Of a DNA stretch of 64,000 nucleotides, positions 36,072 through 47,938 are shown in pieces. The notes beneath the pieces were generated by a model, which saw only the letters and a program-made list of their open reading frames with translations, was not told the DNA's origin and did not search any database. Source of the stretch: Eleginops maclovinus (Eukaryota > Chordata > Actinopteri > Perciformes > Eleginopidae); the NCBI RefSeq assembly GCF_036324505.1, contig NC_086355.1, forward strand, positions 22,434,518-22,498,517, read 5' to 3'. Numbering within the stretch: position 1 is the stretch's first letter; every line of letters begins with the position of its first letter. Position numbers and translations under genes: made by a program.

Positions 36072-37964
36072 AACCCTTTTGAAGCCCTTTTTTGTAGACA
36101 TGCATGTGGTCAAACCTAGCTGTGAGGGGGTTTATTTAGTCATTTTTTATTGTCCATATTAAATGATATTTACATTGTTTTATATTTAAGTAAATTATAT
36201 TTTACTGAATATACCTACTACAAAGTATAGTGAATTGCCTTCTTACAGTTCTTCAGCCAGCATTCACTCATGTACAGTAAGCTGACATGAACTTATCTTC
36301 CCGGAAGTCACATCAACATGTTGATTGCGGGGATTGAACTGGCAACCTTCCAATTCGAGGACACAGCAGATGCTAATTTTGAATTATGAGAAGGAAAATG
36401 GGGAGGTCAATGAGCCCACAGTTCTTTATGTCCTGGTGACCGCTGCTGAGTAAACGGGCTCCTGTGCTGAAAGATGATATATATTATTTTAATAATACTG
36501 TAGACTTTGTGTAAAACCCACATTTATATACAGACCAATATACAGTCAATAATTACTGTTATAATATGAGAAAGTAATAAGAAAAAGGGTTAAACGCACT
36601 ATTATGTGTCCCCTAATAGGGTATTTAAAAATTAAATAATGTGAAGAAGTGGTTCGATAGTTCGTCTGTTCAGAGATGTCCCCCAAGTTTATCCTCATTC
36701 AACACAGGTAGTTGGTCACAATCCTGGAGTGAATAAACATTTTCTGTTGCTCTGTGTTAGGGATTCAGCAGCTGGGAAGGAAAATGAAGCATTCACATGT
36801 TTCCATGCACTGCTGAGGGATCTGCAAGAACGGTTTACCCGTTCTGTGCAGGAGAACAGCCTTTTACAGGGACCTGATTACAATGGGATGAAAGAATACC
36901 TGCTGGTAGGGCACACACGCAGATATGTAAACATAACGTTCAATAAAACAATACATTTTAGAGCCTTGTTTGATTTTGTGTGTATTTGATAATATTGCTT
37001 TTTTTAACTCAGAAATACAAGCCTCTGAACTTGGCTCTAATCCTTTCTGAATGCCTGAAGGAGGAAAAGAAGATCTTGGCTTCAGTCTCTGAAGCACAGG
37101 TAGGATGATTTTAGAGGAAGAGTACAGGCTGCAGAAACGCTGTAAACATCCAACATCAGTCACTTGCCATTATGCAAATCTGTCTAATGTTTTATTTTTG
37201 GTTGCTCCTCTGAAGGGAGACACCTTGATGTTTATATGAAAATTAACTTTGCACAGTGGAATGTAACTCTTGTAGTTACACAACAGACACATGCTTTCTT
37301 TGAAATATAAGAATCTGGTTTGAAAGTGTCAACAATAACGCTAATAAAAGCTAAAGATTAAATAATATCTTTATTTTTGTCAGACTTGTTTCAGTCCAGA
37401 CACGGATCAAAAATGGAAAGATTTGGATAACAAAGTCAATAAACTGAAAACACTGATTATGGTAAAAGAAGTGGAGCTGCGGGAGTGGAAGCACCGGCAG
37501 CAGCTGGCCTGCATCGGAAGCCCAGCTGACACCTCTCTGGACCATCTCCAGGAGGGGTGAAAAATTATAAGAACTACTTTGGCTTTATATGGGGAAACTT
37601 CGATAATGTGGTGGTTTGCTTAATCTGGTAAATTCATGTTCATGTTTTAGGCCCTAAAGGTCAAACTGTCACTGAAGCCTATATAATGCGCAAAAAGCAA
37701 ACATTTTGAAAGTGAATGAATATTGGCTGATGTCGAGATAATTTAATAACGTTGCAGGTTCACATCTCTGGCCGAGGTGCTACTGCGAGTGCTCAAACAG
37801 CTGCAGGAGCTGAAAGAGCAGAACGACAAACACGACAGCACTGATGCCTCCAGCCAGCCCGGCCCCATGGCAGTGATTGAAAACCAAACACGGTCCTTGT
37901 TGACACAACTACTCGAAAAGTTAGTCATGGCTCCTGGATCTTCTGTGTCCTTCACACAAACACA

Positions 37965-37996
<32 letters not shown>

Positions 37997-40900
37997 CACA
38001 CACAAACTTCCATATTTCTGACACTTTTGGTTGTGGTCTTGCTCTGCAGTGCTCTGGTGGTTGAGATACAGCCTGTCATGTCGAGTTTACCAAAACGACC
38101 TCTGATACTGAAGACCGGGGTGCGCTTCTCAGCGAAAGTGAGGTAAGGCTGCATGCATTGGGTGACATTACAGGAATAACGTGACGCGGCAAAACAAACA
38201 AGACAACATGATTTAGGTGCAGTGAGGTCATATTTTTGTTGGCCGCCCCGGAAGCTAGCATCGCAGTGGGCGCCCTTGACAAAACACAATGGGGATTTTC
38301 CATTGGATTTCAGTATATCGCAGAAAATAAGCTCTGAGAAACACACATTCAATCTTATCACGCTTTGTTCAGCAGGATAATCAACACATATTAACGCCAC
38401 TTGCTAGGCTATAGACAAACCACATCACAGTCACATGGCTGCACATCCCATGGCTAAACTGAAGGCTGACGAGTGCCGGGTGATGACGTTTAGTAGTTTT
38501 ATTTTAGATACTTGTAAGCAACTGCTGTTTTTGTGACACATACAAACTTTGAACATTCACAGCTGGGGTATTTACTGACATATTTTATGTCATGGAAGAA
38601 AATGTAAAATCTATAAGACTTTTGTTAACAACAGACCTTATTTCGGCCTTTTAACTACAAACAGTTGACTATGAGACGAAGGAACCGGAAGTGGTCAAAT
38701 GCTATTTCTGGGTTTTAGGAATTGTTCCTGCACCACTCTATTGGGTAGAGTTATTGTGAGTGATTGCCAGTCTAGAGGAGCTGTGGATGGGAGGGTTATT
38801 TAAAAAGAATCAATAAATCAATCAATAAACTGATCAGGAAAGCTGGCTCGGTATCAAACTGGACCATTTTGAGGCTGTGGTGGAGAGGAGGACTCTCAAC
38901 AAACTGTTATCCATCATGGATAACCCCACCCACCCTCTCCACCTGCAGCTGGACAGACAGCGGAGCTCCTTCTCCAACAGACTGCTCCAGCTCCGCTGCC
39001 ACAAGGACAGGTACAGGAGAACATTCCTACCCACTGCAAGAACTCTGTACAATAATACCCCGCTGGCTGGCAGACAACTCACTGCTCCATAGCCTCTCTG
39101 TAAACTGTACTTCACATGCACTCCTTCACACTTAACATTGTACATTTACATTATACTGATTTAATATTCCATTTCATTGCCTTATTTGTACATTTGTATA
39201 TTTCTCATTTTTACTCATTTTTATTTTTTTGGTGTAATTATTTGTTTTGCTTCTTTGGCTGCTGCAACAAAAACAATTCCCAGTTTGGGATAAATAAAGT
39301 GTGTCTGATTCTGATTCTTTAATATTTTCAGAATAAAATACTAAGCTTGTTTTGTAGGATTCACAGCGAATTCTTTTTTTGAAGATCATTCTGTTAGTAT
39401 TTGTTTTTTTATTTGTCTTTTCAGGTTCTTGGCAAACCTTCCAGAATTACAAAAGTGCCTGCACAAAGTCAAACCTGTATTTGACAAGTAAGTCAAATAA
39501 AACTGGTCTGAGATATTAATATAATGCATTATTATTCAAAATAAAGAAAGACTTCATTTTACCAATGTTTTAAAATAAAAACCCATTACTTGTTCTTTTC
39601 TTATCAATCTTTTATCAATAACATATTGTTCTCCCTGAAAATTAGGGATGTTGAAGAAGTCAAGACGGTTAAATGGTAAGTAGAGGGTACCAAAATAATT
39701 TAACATATAAAATATAAATTGATAAATTGTTTATTTAAACTCCTGATACATTTTTGGACGTAGACAAACTGTAGTCTGATGTGGTTGTAGGTTCCGTCAC
39801 TTCTACTTCTGCAGGGATGAATGTAAGATGTTGGACGTGGACACGGCCAAAGCATGCTTGGTGGCAGAATTTGGTGACATGGTAAGAAACTCTTCCAACT
39901 GGTAAACTTGTGAACTTTTAAAGATTTTAAAAGTTGTCTTTTTTTTCAGACTCTCCAGGAAATCAAAGGAAAAGCCAAAAGATCAATAGAGGTAAGATGA
40001 GACATTAAAATGTGTTTGTACTAACGTCACTACTGTTTATCATAGATGCTAAAGTTTCTCTGTATCTGCTGAGAAAAGTTAATGTCAATGTGCTGTCAAG
40101 TGTCCAAAAAAGATGGCAGCCAGGCTTTTGGCTCCTACCTAGGCACAGTGGTGCTTACAGTACACGCTAACGTTGGTAATGCTAACATGCTGATGTTAAA
40201 GGGGCCCTATCAATCTTTTGGGGGTTTTCCCTTTCTTGCAGTGTGCTATATAGGTTAATGTGCATGTAAATAGTCTGCAAAGACTAAAATCCCAAAGTTC
40301 CCTCCAGAGGGAGTTTCTCTCCTACACTTCCCAATCATAACAGAGCCGGACCAGCTAACAAATCAGAGCAGACTGGGCTCTGGTTTCGGACAGAGCGTGA
40401 AAATAGGTGCTGCAGCACAGGCAGTATGAGAAAAATAAAGAGCTTTTTGAACGTTAAAGGATGGAAACCTGTCCCAGTAGAGACACAAAATACACTTTAA
40501 AATGAGCACTATAGGGTCCCTTTAAGCAGGTCATGTTAACCATGCTCGTCATCGTTGTTTGGCATTTTAGCATGTTAGCATTTGTTCATTATTAATAAAC
40601 ACAAAGTACAGTTCATGCTAATGGGAATATCATTACTTTTGCAGGTATTTGGTGTCAAACCGACCTAATAATGTAATGTTGTTGTATAAATGATTGAAGA
40701 AACACACTTGGGTACTCTGAGTTTAAAGTAATTTATTTGAGAAAAATTGAGAAATTTAAAAGAAAAAAACTCTGAAATTATTTGAGGTTAAAGTGGTACG
40801 TTTAAAAGTGAAAACAGAAAAGTTGGTTTTATTGTCAATACCATACAGATCGATAGCCGTGTCATTTAAACCAGTTAATGCAGGTCTAAGGCTTGGTCAC

Positions 40901-43900
40901 ATGAGCATTTGTGCAGTATCACATGTATTTGAATAACACCTTCATTTTGATGGATCTCTCTCTCCTTCAGAGTCGCCTGGTAGTCACTGAAGAACTCCAC
41001 ATCATTAAGTTTGTGACTCAGTTTCACTATGCTGGACTCAAACTCAACATTGAGGTGAGTAAACACTTCCATTATGATCAGAGGCCCTTACAATTTAGTT
41101 TGCTGCTGAATTATCATATCATATTGGTTGAAAAGATGGAACTATTAGAGAAGAAAAATGGCAGTAGCAAGGCAGTGTCTTTAATGTGTTCTCCTGCTGT
41201 GTTGGGCCAGGCCAGCACTCTGCCTGTGGTTGTCATCTCCGCAACCACTCAGGTCACCAGCGCCTGGGCCTCCATCATGTGGTACAACATTCTGCCTACC
41301 AGCGAAACCAGGGTAAAACCACCACTCCCTCAACACCCACAAATTACTTTTTTTTTTTTTAAGTTGTACAAAACACATTTGATTAGACATTTTCGGATCA
41401 GCTTTTAATAGAGTGGTGCAGGAATGACTCCTTGAACCTGTAAATGACTTAGATTTTCTAAACATTTTTTTTACCACTTCTGCTTCCTCGTCTGCAAATG
41501 TTTTGTGCGAACATGTTTTAGGAAAGTCTGTGGTTACCCTAAGCTGAATACATGTTCACGTTTTCTTCAACAACATAAAATATGGCAGTAAACACACCAC
41601 TCATAAATGTCCAAAGCTTCTATGTGTCTTAAAATCAGTGGTTGCTAACAAGTGTATATGTATATGACAGGTAAACATTATCCACCTTTAGCCTAGCGAT
41701 GGTGATGCTCAGCCATGATGTATTTCCCTAAAAGCCGTTAGCTTTTTACTTCAGCCGATTACATTTATGCTTTAACATTTGTAAAAGAGAGGTAAATATG
41801 CTGAAATTATCTTGCTCAACAAAATGTATAAGTATCATAAACATGTGTTTGCCAAAGATCTTATTTTCTGCGATATTCCCAAATCTAGTGGAAAAATCCC
41901 ATCCCATGTTCATAAAGGGAGCCCGTGCAGCGCTAGTTTCCTCACTGCACTGCTTTATTCCTCCTGAACAGCGTCAACCATTGTCTTGTAGATTGTTAAT
42001 CCATCGTTTGGTCTTAAATCAAGTGTGTGCCTTTTCTTCTGCAGAACCTGCAGCATTTTGTGGACCCTCCTCCCCTCACATGGGAGCAGCTGTCCCAGGT
42101 TCTGAGCTGGCAGTTTTTGTGCACTGGCAAGCGTGAGCTCAACGAAAACCAGCTCTCCATGCTCAGAGACAAGTTTGTGGGTTAGTGATTGTGTCATGAT
42201 TGTAGTTTTTGTGTTAATAGTTTCCTGTTTTAGTTTGAAATGATTTCCGTCTTTGTGTCTGGTCTTGTTTTACTTCCTGTCTTTTAGTTATCCCCTGATT
42301 ATGTTCACCTATTGCCCTCTCCAGTGTTGTCTTGTCTTGTGATTGGTCTTGTATGTATTTAGTCTTGTCTTCCCTAGTGTTCTCTTTCAGTTCGTCTCGT
42401 TCTTTCCTTGTCGTTGGTTCCTGGATTTCCCTTATCTGCTCTCCTGTTCCCTCAACGTCTTCCCGCTTTGTTTCTAGTTTTCTGTTTGCTACTTTACTTT
42501 TTTAACATTGACTTTTCCTGTAGTTTTGGTTTTATTTAACAGTTTTCATTTTTAATGAAGCTCTCTTTTTGTTCTCCCATACCCGCCTCCCCTGTTTTGT
42601 ACTGCTCTTGGGTCCTGATCCTGCCTAACCCTGAGTGTTGGAGTGTGTATTCCACAGAACTGAACCCTGTCAAATCAAAAGAGTGTACCGCTAGTGGAGC
42701 TAAACTTATTAGAAAATGTTGCTTTTCATTGGATCAGCATTGGGGTCTGAGTTTTTTGTGAGCTTCCAAGTAAAGTATAACGGCATATATGTAAATTGGT
42801 AAATATGCTTATTCATGTTCCTACTGAGTCTTATGAGGTTACTACTACACTACACTTGATTCTGACTTGTGTTTTGTTACAGCACAGCCATAAGCATGTT
42901 AGCCTAGCTAGCAAAAAGACGATCTAACCGAGCGCCTCTGTGACAGTCTAGTTGCTAAGCTCAGCCTCCAGCTTCATAATGCACAGCCATGAGTGGCATT
43001 GATATCTTGTTTTTTGTTTTTGAAATCTGTCAATAGGATTTAAGATTGTGTTTATTAAGCAAATCTATTTTAGTTATTGAATTAAAGCGCGTTTGGATAA
43101 ACCTAAGGATGATGTGCTGATTCCTTTTTCGTTTCTCCACAGATGATCCCGATGGTCTGGTTCACTGGAGCAATTTCTCCAGGGTGAGTATTGAGCAAGG
43201 TTCTGCTTATGCTGGCGTGTACACTTTCAAACTGCAAAACTATAATGTGTGTTGACATGTTGACTTTTGCTTTCCAGAATGAACATGCCTGGGCCTGGAT
43301 TGATGGAATCCTGGATCTGATCAAAAAACCCTTGGTTAAACTTTGGCAGGATGGGTAAGTCATCTGAGCGCTGACTTTCTGTTTGGTTCACTGTTCACAT
43401 TAATAATGATTAATGGACCAATCAACTGAGCCCTGGTTTTATTCTGTGTGTGGGCTTCAGGTTCATCATGGGGTTCATCAGCAGGGAGAGAACAGCTGAA
43501 CTGTTGAAGGAAAAACAGACTGGGACCTTTCTGCTCCGCTTCAGCGAGAGCAAAAAAAATGCCATCAGCTTCAGCTGGGTGGACCACTCCAATGGGGGTA
43601 TGTTTCTTCATTTGGTAGAAAGCCAAAGGGCTCTAAAAGTCTGAATTGAGGTTGAATGAGGTACTCTTCAATAGCCAGTGGTGCATGAATGAGTCTTTCG
43701 CTTGGAATTGAGTTAACATTTTAGCACTTGGGGTTCCCTCATCTCAAAGTCAGTTGTATTTGTTAGATGCCTGAAATAATGTCTGATGTTAATATAAGAT
43801 TTACACGTTTTGATCTAAGACATAATATATGTTGAGAAATGCCCCATTGGTGAATGTCTGAAGCTTCTAGGTGTCAGTGAAAGCAGCGTTTGCTAATGAG

Positions 43901-46859
43901 TGACTAAATAAAACTACATCTCATCACGGCGAGCATTAGCCCCATTTAGCTTAGCAGAGATGAGCAGTTTGTTAATAGCCTAACTTCAGCTTTATACATC
44001 TGGTGATTGCATTTGCGCTTGAATAACTATAAAAGTGGCAATAACCTGCTGAACAAAAAGGTGAAAATATGAAATGAATTGTCACACTCAGATATTTGTC
44101 CTCTTTCTGTATGCTGTCGGCCTGCAGTGCCCTTTGTGCATTCAATAGAGCCCTACACCATGGATGAGCTGAAGAAGACGTCTCTGCCGGACTACATCAA
44201 CACTTACAGTCTGAGAGTCCGGAAGAGCACACTCACCAACCCGCTGATCTACCTGTACCCAGACATCCACAAAGACATCGCCTTTGGACAATACTACACT
44301 ACCACCGGTACTGTTTCCATGGCTGCTGTTTACTGTTTGAGAACAAAATGTCTTTATTTAACAACAAGGGATACTGTGTAGCAAGACGGGAGGAGCAGGA
44401 TCCCACCACACCACGGTTACTTACTGAAACAATTATTGATTTGACCCACAATATTGATTTATATCTTATAAGGTTTTTAAGAATGATCATGTTACTTCCG
44501 CTAGCATAAAACTTAAATGAAGGCCGCACTGAGCGAGGTTTTCTGTAACTTTCCAAGTCTGTTCACAATTTATGTTCCATGAACCAGTCTTCAAACACGG
44601 CCGGAGCCCACACTGTTGTTCCCTTTAGTGTTTACTTCCTGTATGTCTGTCTTCTGCTGTTCCCTTTAGTGTTTACTTCCTGTCTTCTTCTGCTGTTCCT
44701 GTTAGTGTTAACTTCCCGTCTTCTTCTGCTGTTCCGTTTAGTGTTTATTAACTGTCTGTCTTCTTCTGCTGTTCCGTTTAGTGTTTATTAACTGTCTGTC
44801 TTCTTCTGCTGTTCCCTTTAGTGTTTATTAACTGTCTGTCTTCTTCTGCTGTTCCCTTTAGTGTTTACTTCCTGTCTTCTTCTGCTGTTCCCTTTAGTGT
44901 TTACTTCCTGTCTGTCTTCTTCTGCTGTTCCCTTTAGTCTTTATTTCCTGTCTGTCTTCTTCTGCTGTTCCCTTTAGTGTTTACTTCCCATCTTCTTCTG
45001 CTGTTCTGTTTAGTGTTTATTTCCTGTCTGTCTTCTTCTGCTATTCCCTTTAGTGTTTACTTCCTGTCTTCTTTTGCTGTTCCCTTTAGTGTTTACTTCC
45101 TGTCTGTCTTCTTCTGCTGTTCCCTTTTATTGTTTACTTCCTGTCTGTCTGTCTTCGTCTGCTGTTCCTGTTAGTGTTAACTTCCTATCTGTCTTCTTCT
45201 GCTGTTCCCTTTTAGTGTTTACTTCCTGTCTTCTTCTGCTGTTCCCTTTAGTGTTTACTTCCTGTCTGTCTTCTTCTGCTGTTCCCTTTAGTCTTTATTT
45301 CCTGTCTGTCTTCTTCTGCTGTTCCCTTTAGTGTTTACTTCCCATCTTCTTCTGCTGTTCTGTTTAGTGTTTATTTCCTGTCTGTCTTCTTCTGCTATTC
45401 CCTTTAGTGTTTACTTCCTGTCTTCTTTTGCTGTTCCCTTTAGTGTTTACTTCCTGTCTGTCTTCTTCTGCTGTTCCCTTTTATTGTTTACTTCCTGTCT
45501 GTCTGTCTTCGTCTGCTGTTCCTGTTAGTGTTAACTTCCTATCTGTCTTCTTCTGCTGTTCCCTTTTAGTGTTAACTTCCTGTCTGTCCTCATGTCCGGT
45601 CTTTTTTCTCCTTATCTCGTTATCACTGTGGAAAGCCATCATGAATACAAAGTTTTGTGCTCTCCATAAAAATGAATATTCAATGGAAACAAATATATGT
45701 TTTTATTAGCCTCTGCTGACGGTAAATGTACCAGTCTTTATTCTGAGGATTGTTATTACTGCACATAGTCCCTTGATCATATTGTTCTTAGCAATGGTCT
45801 GCTGAGGTTAGCAGCAGTCTGCGATCGGAAAAGAGAGCACACCGTATGTCCATATTAACCAATCAGAATAGAATATTCAACTAAGGCTTGTAATAACCAT
45901 TGTTGGGTAAGACCTCTGTGCAACAGTTGCAAGCTTCTAACACTGGGCCCCTTGCCAAATGATGGATTATTACTTTTACTATTCAAATGCTGAGGGTGAT
46001 GCATATTCTTTATTGAACATGAGACCTGGTATGACCTCTGATCATGTGTTCATGCAGCAGAGAAAAAGCTGAGCAAAGATGGGTACGTTGGCAGAGAAAA
46101 GGTGGACCTCTCAGAGTAAGTAGGACAACAATTATAAGTATTTGTTTAATCAGGATTATATGGTGCCGAATCTGTCAATTGAAAGGTATACTGAAATATT
46201 GTTACAGGGATCACCTTCTGTGCACATGAAAAACTTAATTAGGCATTTGTTATGCTTAAAATACATACAGTTTATTTTATTAAATATCGTGAAATTTGGA
46301 TTTTCTACACAAAGGATTTAGCCTTCCTCCATCAATGAGATATTTAAATGCCAATATATGCAAAAAGCTTATAAAATATAAACAATATGATTTTTTTCAC
46401 AGATGAATGTCCAACACTAAAATGTCCAAGTGTCTTAGTTAATAATTAGATTTCTTTTACAGTCATCCTACACCACCTCCGTCTCCACCTCTGTACATGG
46501 ACATCGATATGGATAATGTAAGAAGAGTGCGTTTAAAAGTATATCATTGTTTTTGTTTTTTTTGGCCACTAAAGAACAGTGGAACAAGCTGTTCACATAA
46601 CATCGTCATACTGTAGGATCATCTTGTTGCACGTCCAGCAACTCTTGTTAAGAGTTATGTTCCTGGTCATACTGAGTAAATCTGTCTCTTTAGCTGCTCT
46701 AAGTTCTGCGTTGACCAGTACATTTTAATTCTCTTGTTTGTATGAGAAAGCTGTTTCTCTTGCAGTTAATTTCAGACTAAATCTATTTGTTTCTTGCAGC
46801 CGGACAATTGTGAATGGATGCAGGACTATTTTCATCCCAACAACTGGGACATCTTATGA
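34915..46859 (+). CDS. stat1: STAT transcription factor, STAT1/STAT4 clade, short form (20 coding exons)
   Basis: Latent cytoplasmic factor activated by tyrosine phosphorylation downstream of interferon/cytokine receptors. Exons in phase: 34915-35042, 36761-36905, 37013-37099, 37384-37556, 37758-37919, 38050-38142, 39425-39487, 39646-39675, 39791-39881, 39950-39991, 40971-41054, 41211-41312, 42045-42180, 43143-43183, 43278-43354, 43461-43597, 44128-44307, 46058-46115, 46463-46517, 46800-46859: 647 residues. N-domain 1-120; DNA-binding part with [34 protein letters not shown]; linker; SH2 about 485-590 with [10 protein letters not shown] (R511 binds phosphotyrosine); KDGYVGREK with Y600 as likely target. 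Odd: the coiled coil is about 80 residues short, [11 protein letters not shown] passing straight to [10 protein letters not shown] within one exon. The tail ends [14 protein letters not shown]... and WDIL, without the LPMSP motif. Tail-to-tail position with gls supports STAT1, perhaps the teleost b paralogue; STAT4 is the alternative. Confidence 0.88.
36072..36760 (+). other. STAT intron 1, rest
   Basis: AT-rich. Contains GGGATTGAACTGGCAACCTT near 36330, which resembles a decayed repeat tail. No coding exon seen. Confidence 0.4.
37963..37995 (+). repeat. (CATA)n microsatellite in STAT intron 5
   Basis: Eight CATA units followed by a short CA run. Confidence 0.95.
38836..39318 (+). mobile_element. 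3' end of an L2/CR1-like LINE in STAT intron 6
   Basis: Encodes, with a frame open from about 38840 to 39055, the C-terminal peptide [39 protein letters not shown] and [11 protein letters not shown], a hallmark of fish LINE ORF2 tails. It is followed by a short 3' UTR ending GATAAATAAAGTGTGTCTGA and TTCTGATTC repeats. 5' truncated, as is usual. Confidence 0.75.
40200..40521 (+). mobile_element. GGCCCTAT-ended MITE family, copy 2, in STAT intron 10
   Basis: Left end AGGGGCCCTATC and right end CTATAGGGTCCCT are inverted; TTAA flanks both ends (40196-40199, 40522-40525), as for piggyBac-type insertion. The body matches the copies at 11622 and 54906. Confidence 0.85.
42181..43142 (+). other. STAT intron 13
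   Basis: Pyrimidine-rich left half (42230-42560) with many TTCC/TCTTGT phrases, then ordinary AT-rich DNA. No exon or element identified. Confidence 0.4.
44610..45590 (+). repeat. Minisatellite of splice-acceptor-like units in STAT intron 17
   Basis: About 25 head-to-tail units of roughly 35-42 bp built on TGTCTTCTTCTGCTGTTCCC followed by TTTAGTGTTTACTTCC. A higher-order step of 354 bp is visible: the text at 44935-45190 recurs at 45289-45544. Because the unit has no in-frame stop in some frames, long Leu/Phe/Ser-rich open frames appear; they are not genes. Each unit has a pyrimidine tract ending in TTTAG. Confidence 0.95.
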
Positions 46860-47181
46860 AGAAACAGCATTCGATTTCTGAGATCAGAAAGAAACCGAAT
46901 TGGAAATGTTTTTCATCAAGAATGTTGTCTTATGTGCTAAGTAATTTGAAGAATGTAAGTGTGCTAAAGCTTGATCTTACAAAATGTTGTATCTTTTAAA
47001 ATGTCTATGAAACTTGATTATGTATAACTTTTTGAGATATGTGTTCTTTCAGGAAATATTCAGAGGGGGGTGATATACTGCTGTTGTGTGTTTAAAATCA
47101 CTTGACGTGCTGCTAATGTTCTTGACTTGTGCTTTTTCAACTGAAAATCTGAATGTATTCAAATGCCAAGAGAAATGGAAC
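46860..47181 (+). other. STAT 3' UTR
   Basis: Follows the TGA at 46857-46859. AT-rich, no coding. No single clear poly(A) signal can be chosen. Confidence 0.4.
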
Positions 47182-47341
47182 TAGCCGCCCCGGCTGTGGC
47201 GCAACTGGCTGGGGCACCTGCACCGTATGCGGTCGACCCAGGTTCGATTCCCGACCCGTGGTCCTTTCCGGATCCCACCTCGACTCTCTCTCCCACTTTC
47301 CTGTCACTCTCCACTGTCCTATCCGATTAAAGGCAAAAATT
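47182..47341 (+). mobile_element. tRNA-derived SINE, copy 1
   Basis: Pol III promoter boxes are visible: TGGCGCAACTGG (A box, about 47196) and GGTTCGATTCCC (B box, 47241-47252), followed by the CTCTCTCTCCCACTTTCCTG tail body. The 11-bp direct repeat AGAAATGGAAC flanks it (47171-47181, 47342-47352), showing target-primed insertion. Confidence 0.93.
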
Positions 47342-47352
47342 AGAAATGGAAC

Positions 47353-47938
47353 CGGCTTTTGGCTACAGCAATATAATAAAATCTTTATTAATGCACAGAA
47401 AGGGGCACATTCAGTGGCCTGCTGTCTGCTGGTTTTAGTTCGCCTGCATCACCTGGTAAACACTTGCAAATAAAAAAAAACATGTCATTATAGTCATCAG
47501 TCATTACACTATACCTGAAATAAAAGTGTCACTAATGGGTAACCTGTTGAGTCACGTAACGTTTAATTGAATACATTGACATAAGAGGAACATTTGTAGC
47601 TACTATTTTCCTCTACCTATAAACAATCTATGAAATGATTTACTTTAGTAGCCCCACCATCAGACTTCACACCGTGGGATGAATCCTGAACTCACCATTA
47701 TTGTGCTAGTTAGCTTTTTTTTTTAAATGTATGCTTACCATTGACAAGTTAGCAATGTCATTGTGAGCAGGTTAGCATAGGTGTTAGCATTCAAATTACC
47801 CCTTAGTCAAAGTGGCTGAGGGTTTGCAGAATTCACATGATAGACTGCCGTTTCAAACATAACTGCGAGCCGCCGGGTGGGGAAACAACGTTCATGTTAG
47901 GGTTCATGTTATTCCAAGTTGAATGTATCGCACATTTC
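47353..47938. other. Intergenic spacer between the SINE and the hAT element
   Basis: No gene or recognised repeat; AT-rich. Confidence 0.4.

Noticed and set aside
38834..39145. A host gene in STAT intron 6
   Set aside because: The peptide is the C-terminal tail of a LINE ORF2 and is followed by a LINE-type 3' end.
44610..45590. CRISPR-like array of regular repeats
   Set aside because: Units are directly adjacent with no unique spacers, inside a vertebrate intron.
44579..45709. Several Leu/Phe/Ser-rich frames of 65-100 codons
   Set aside because: They follow the intronic minisatellite periodicity, carry no family signal and are interrupted at unit variants.
47182..47341. A tRNA gene (A and B boxes)
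   Set aside because: No acceptor-stem pairing around the boxes, a conserved non-tRNA tail and a flanking target duplication show it is a SINE.
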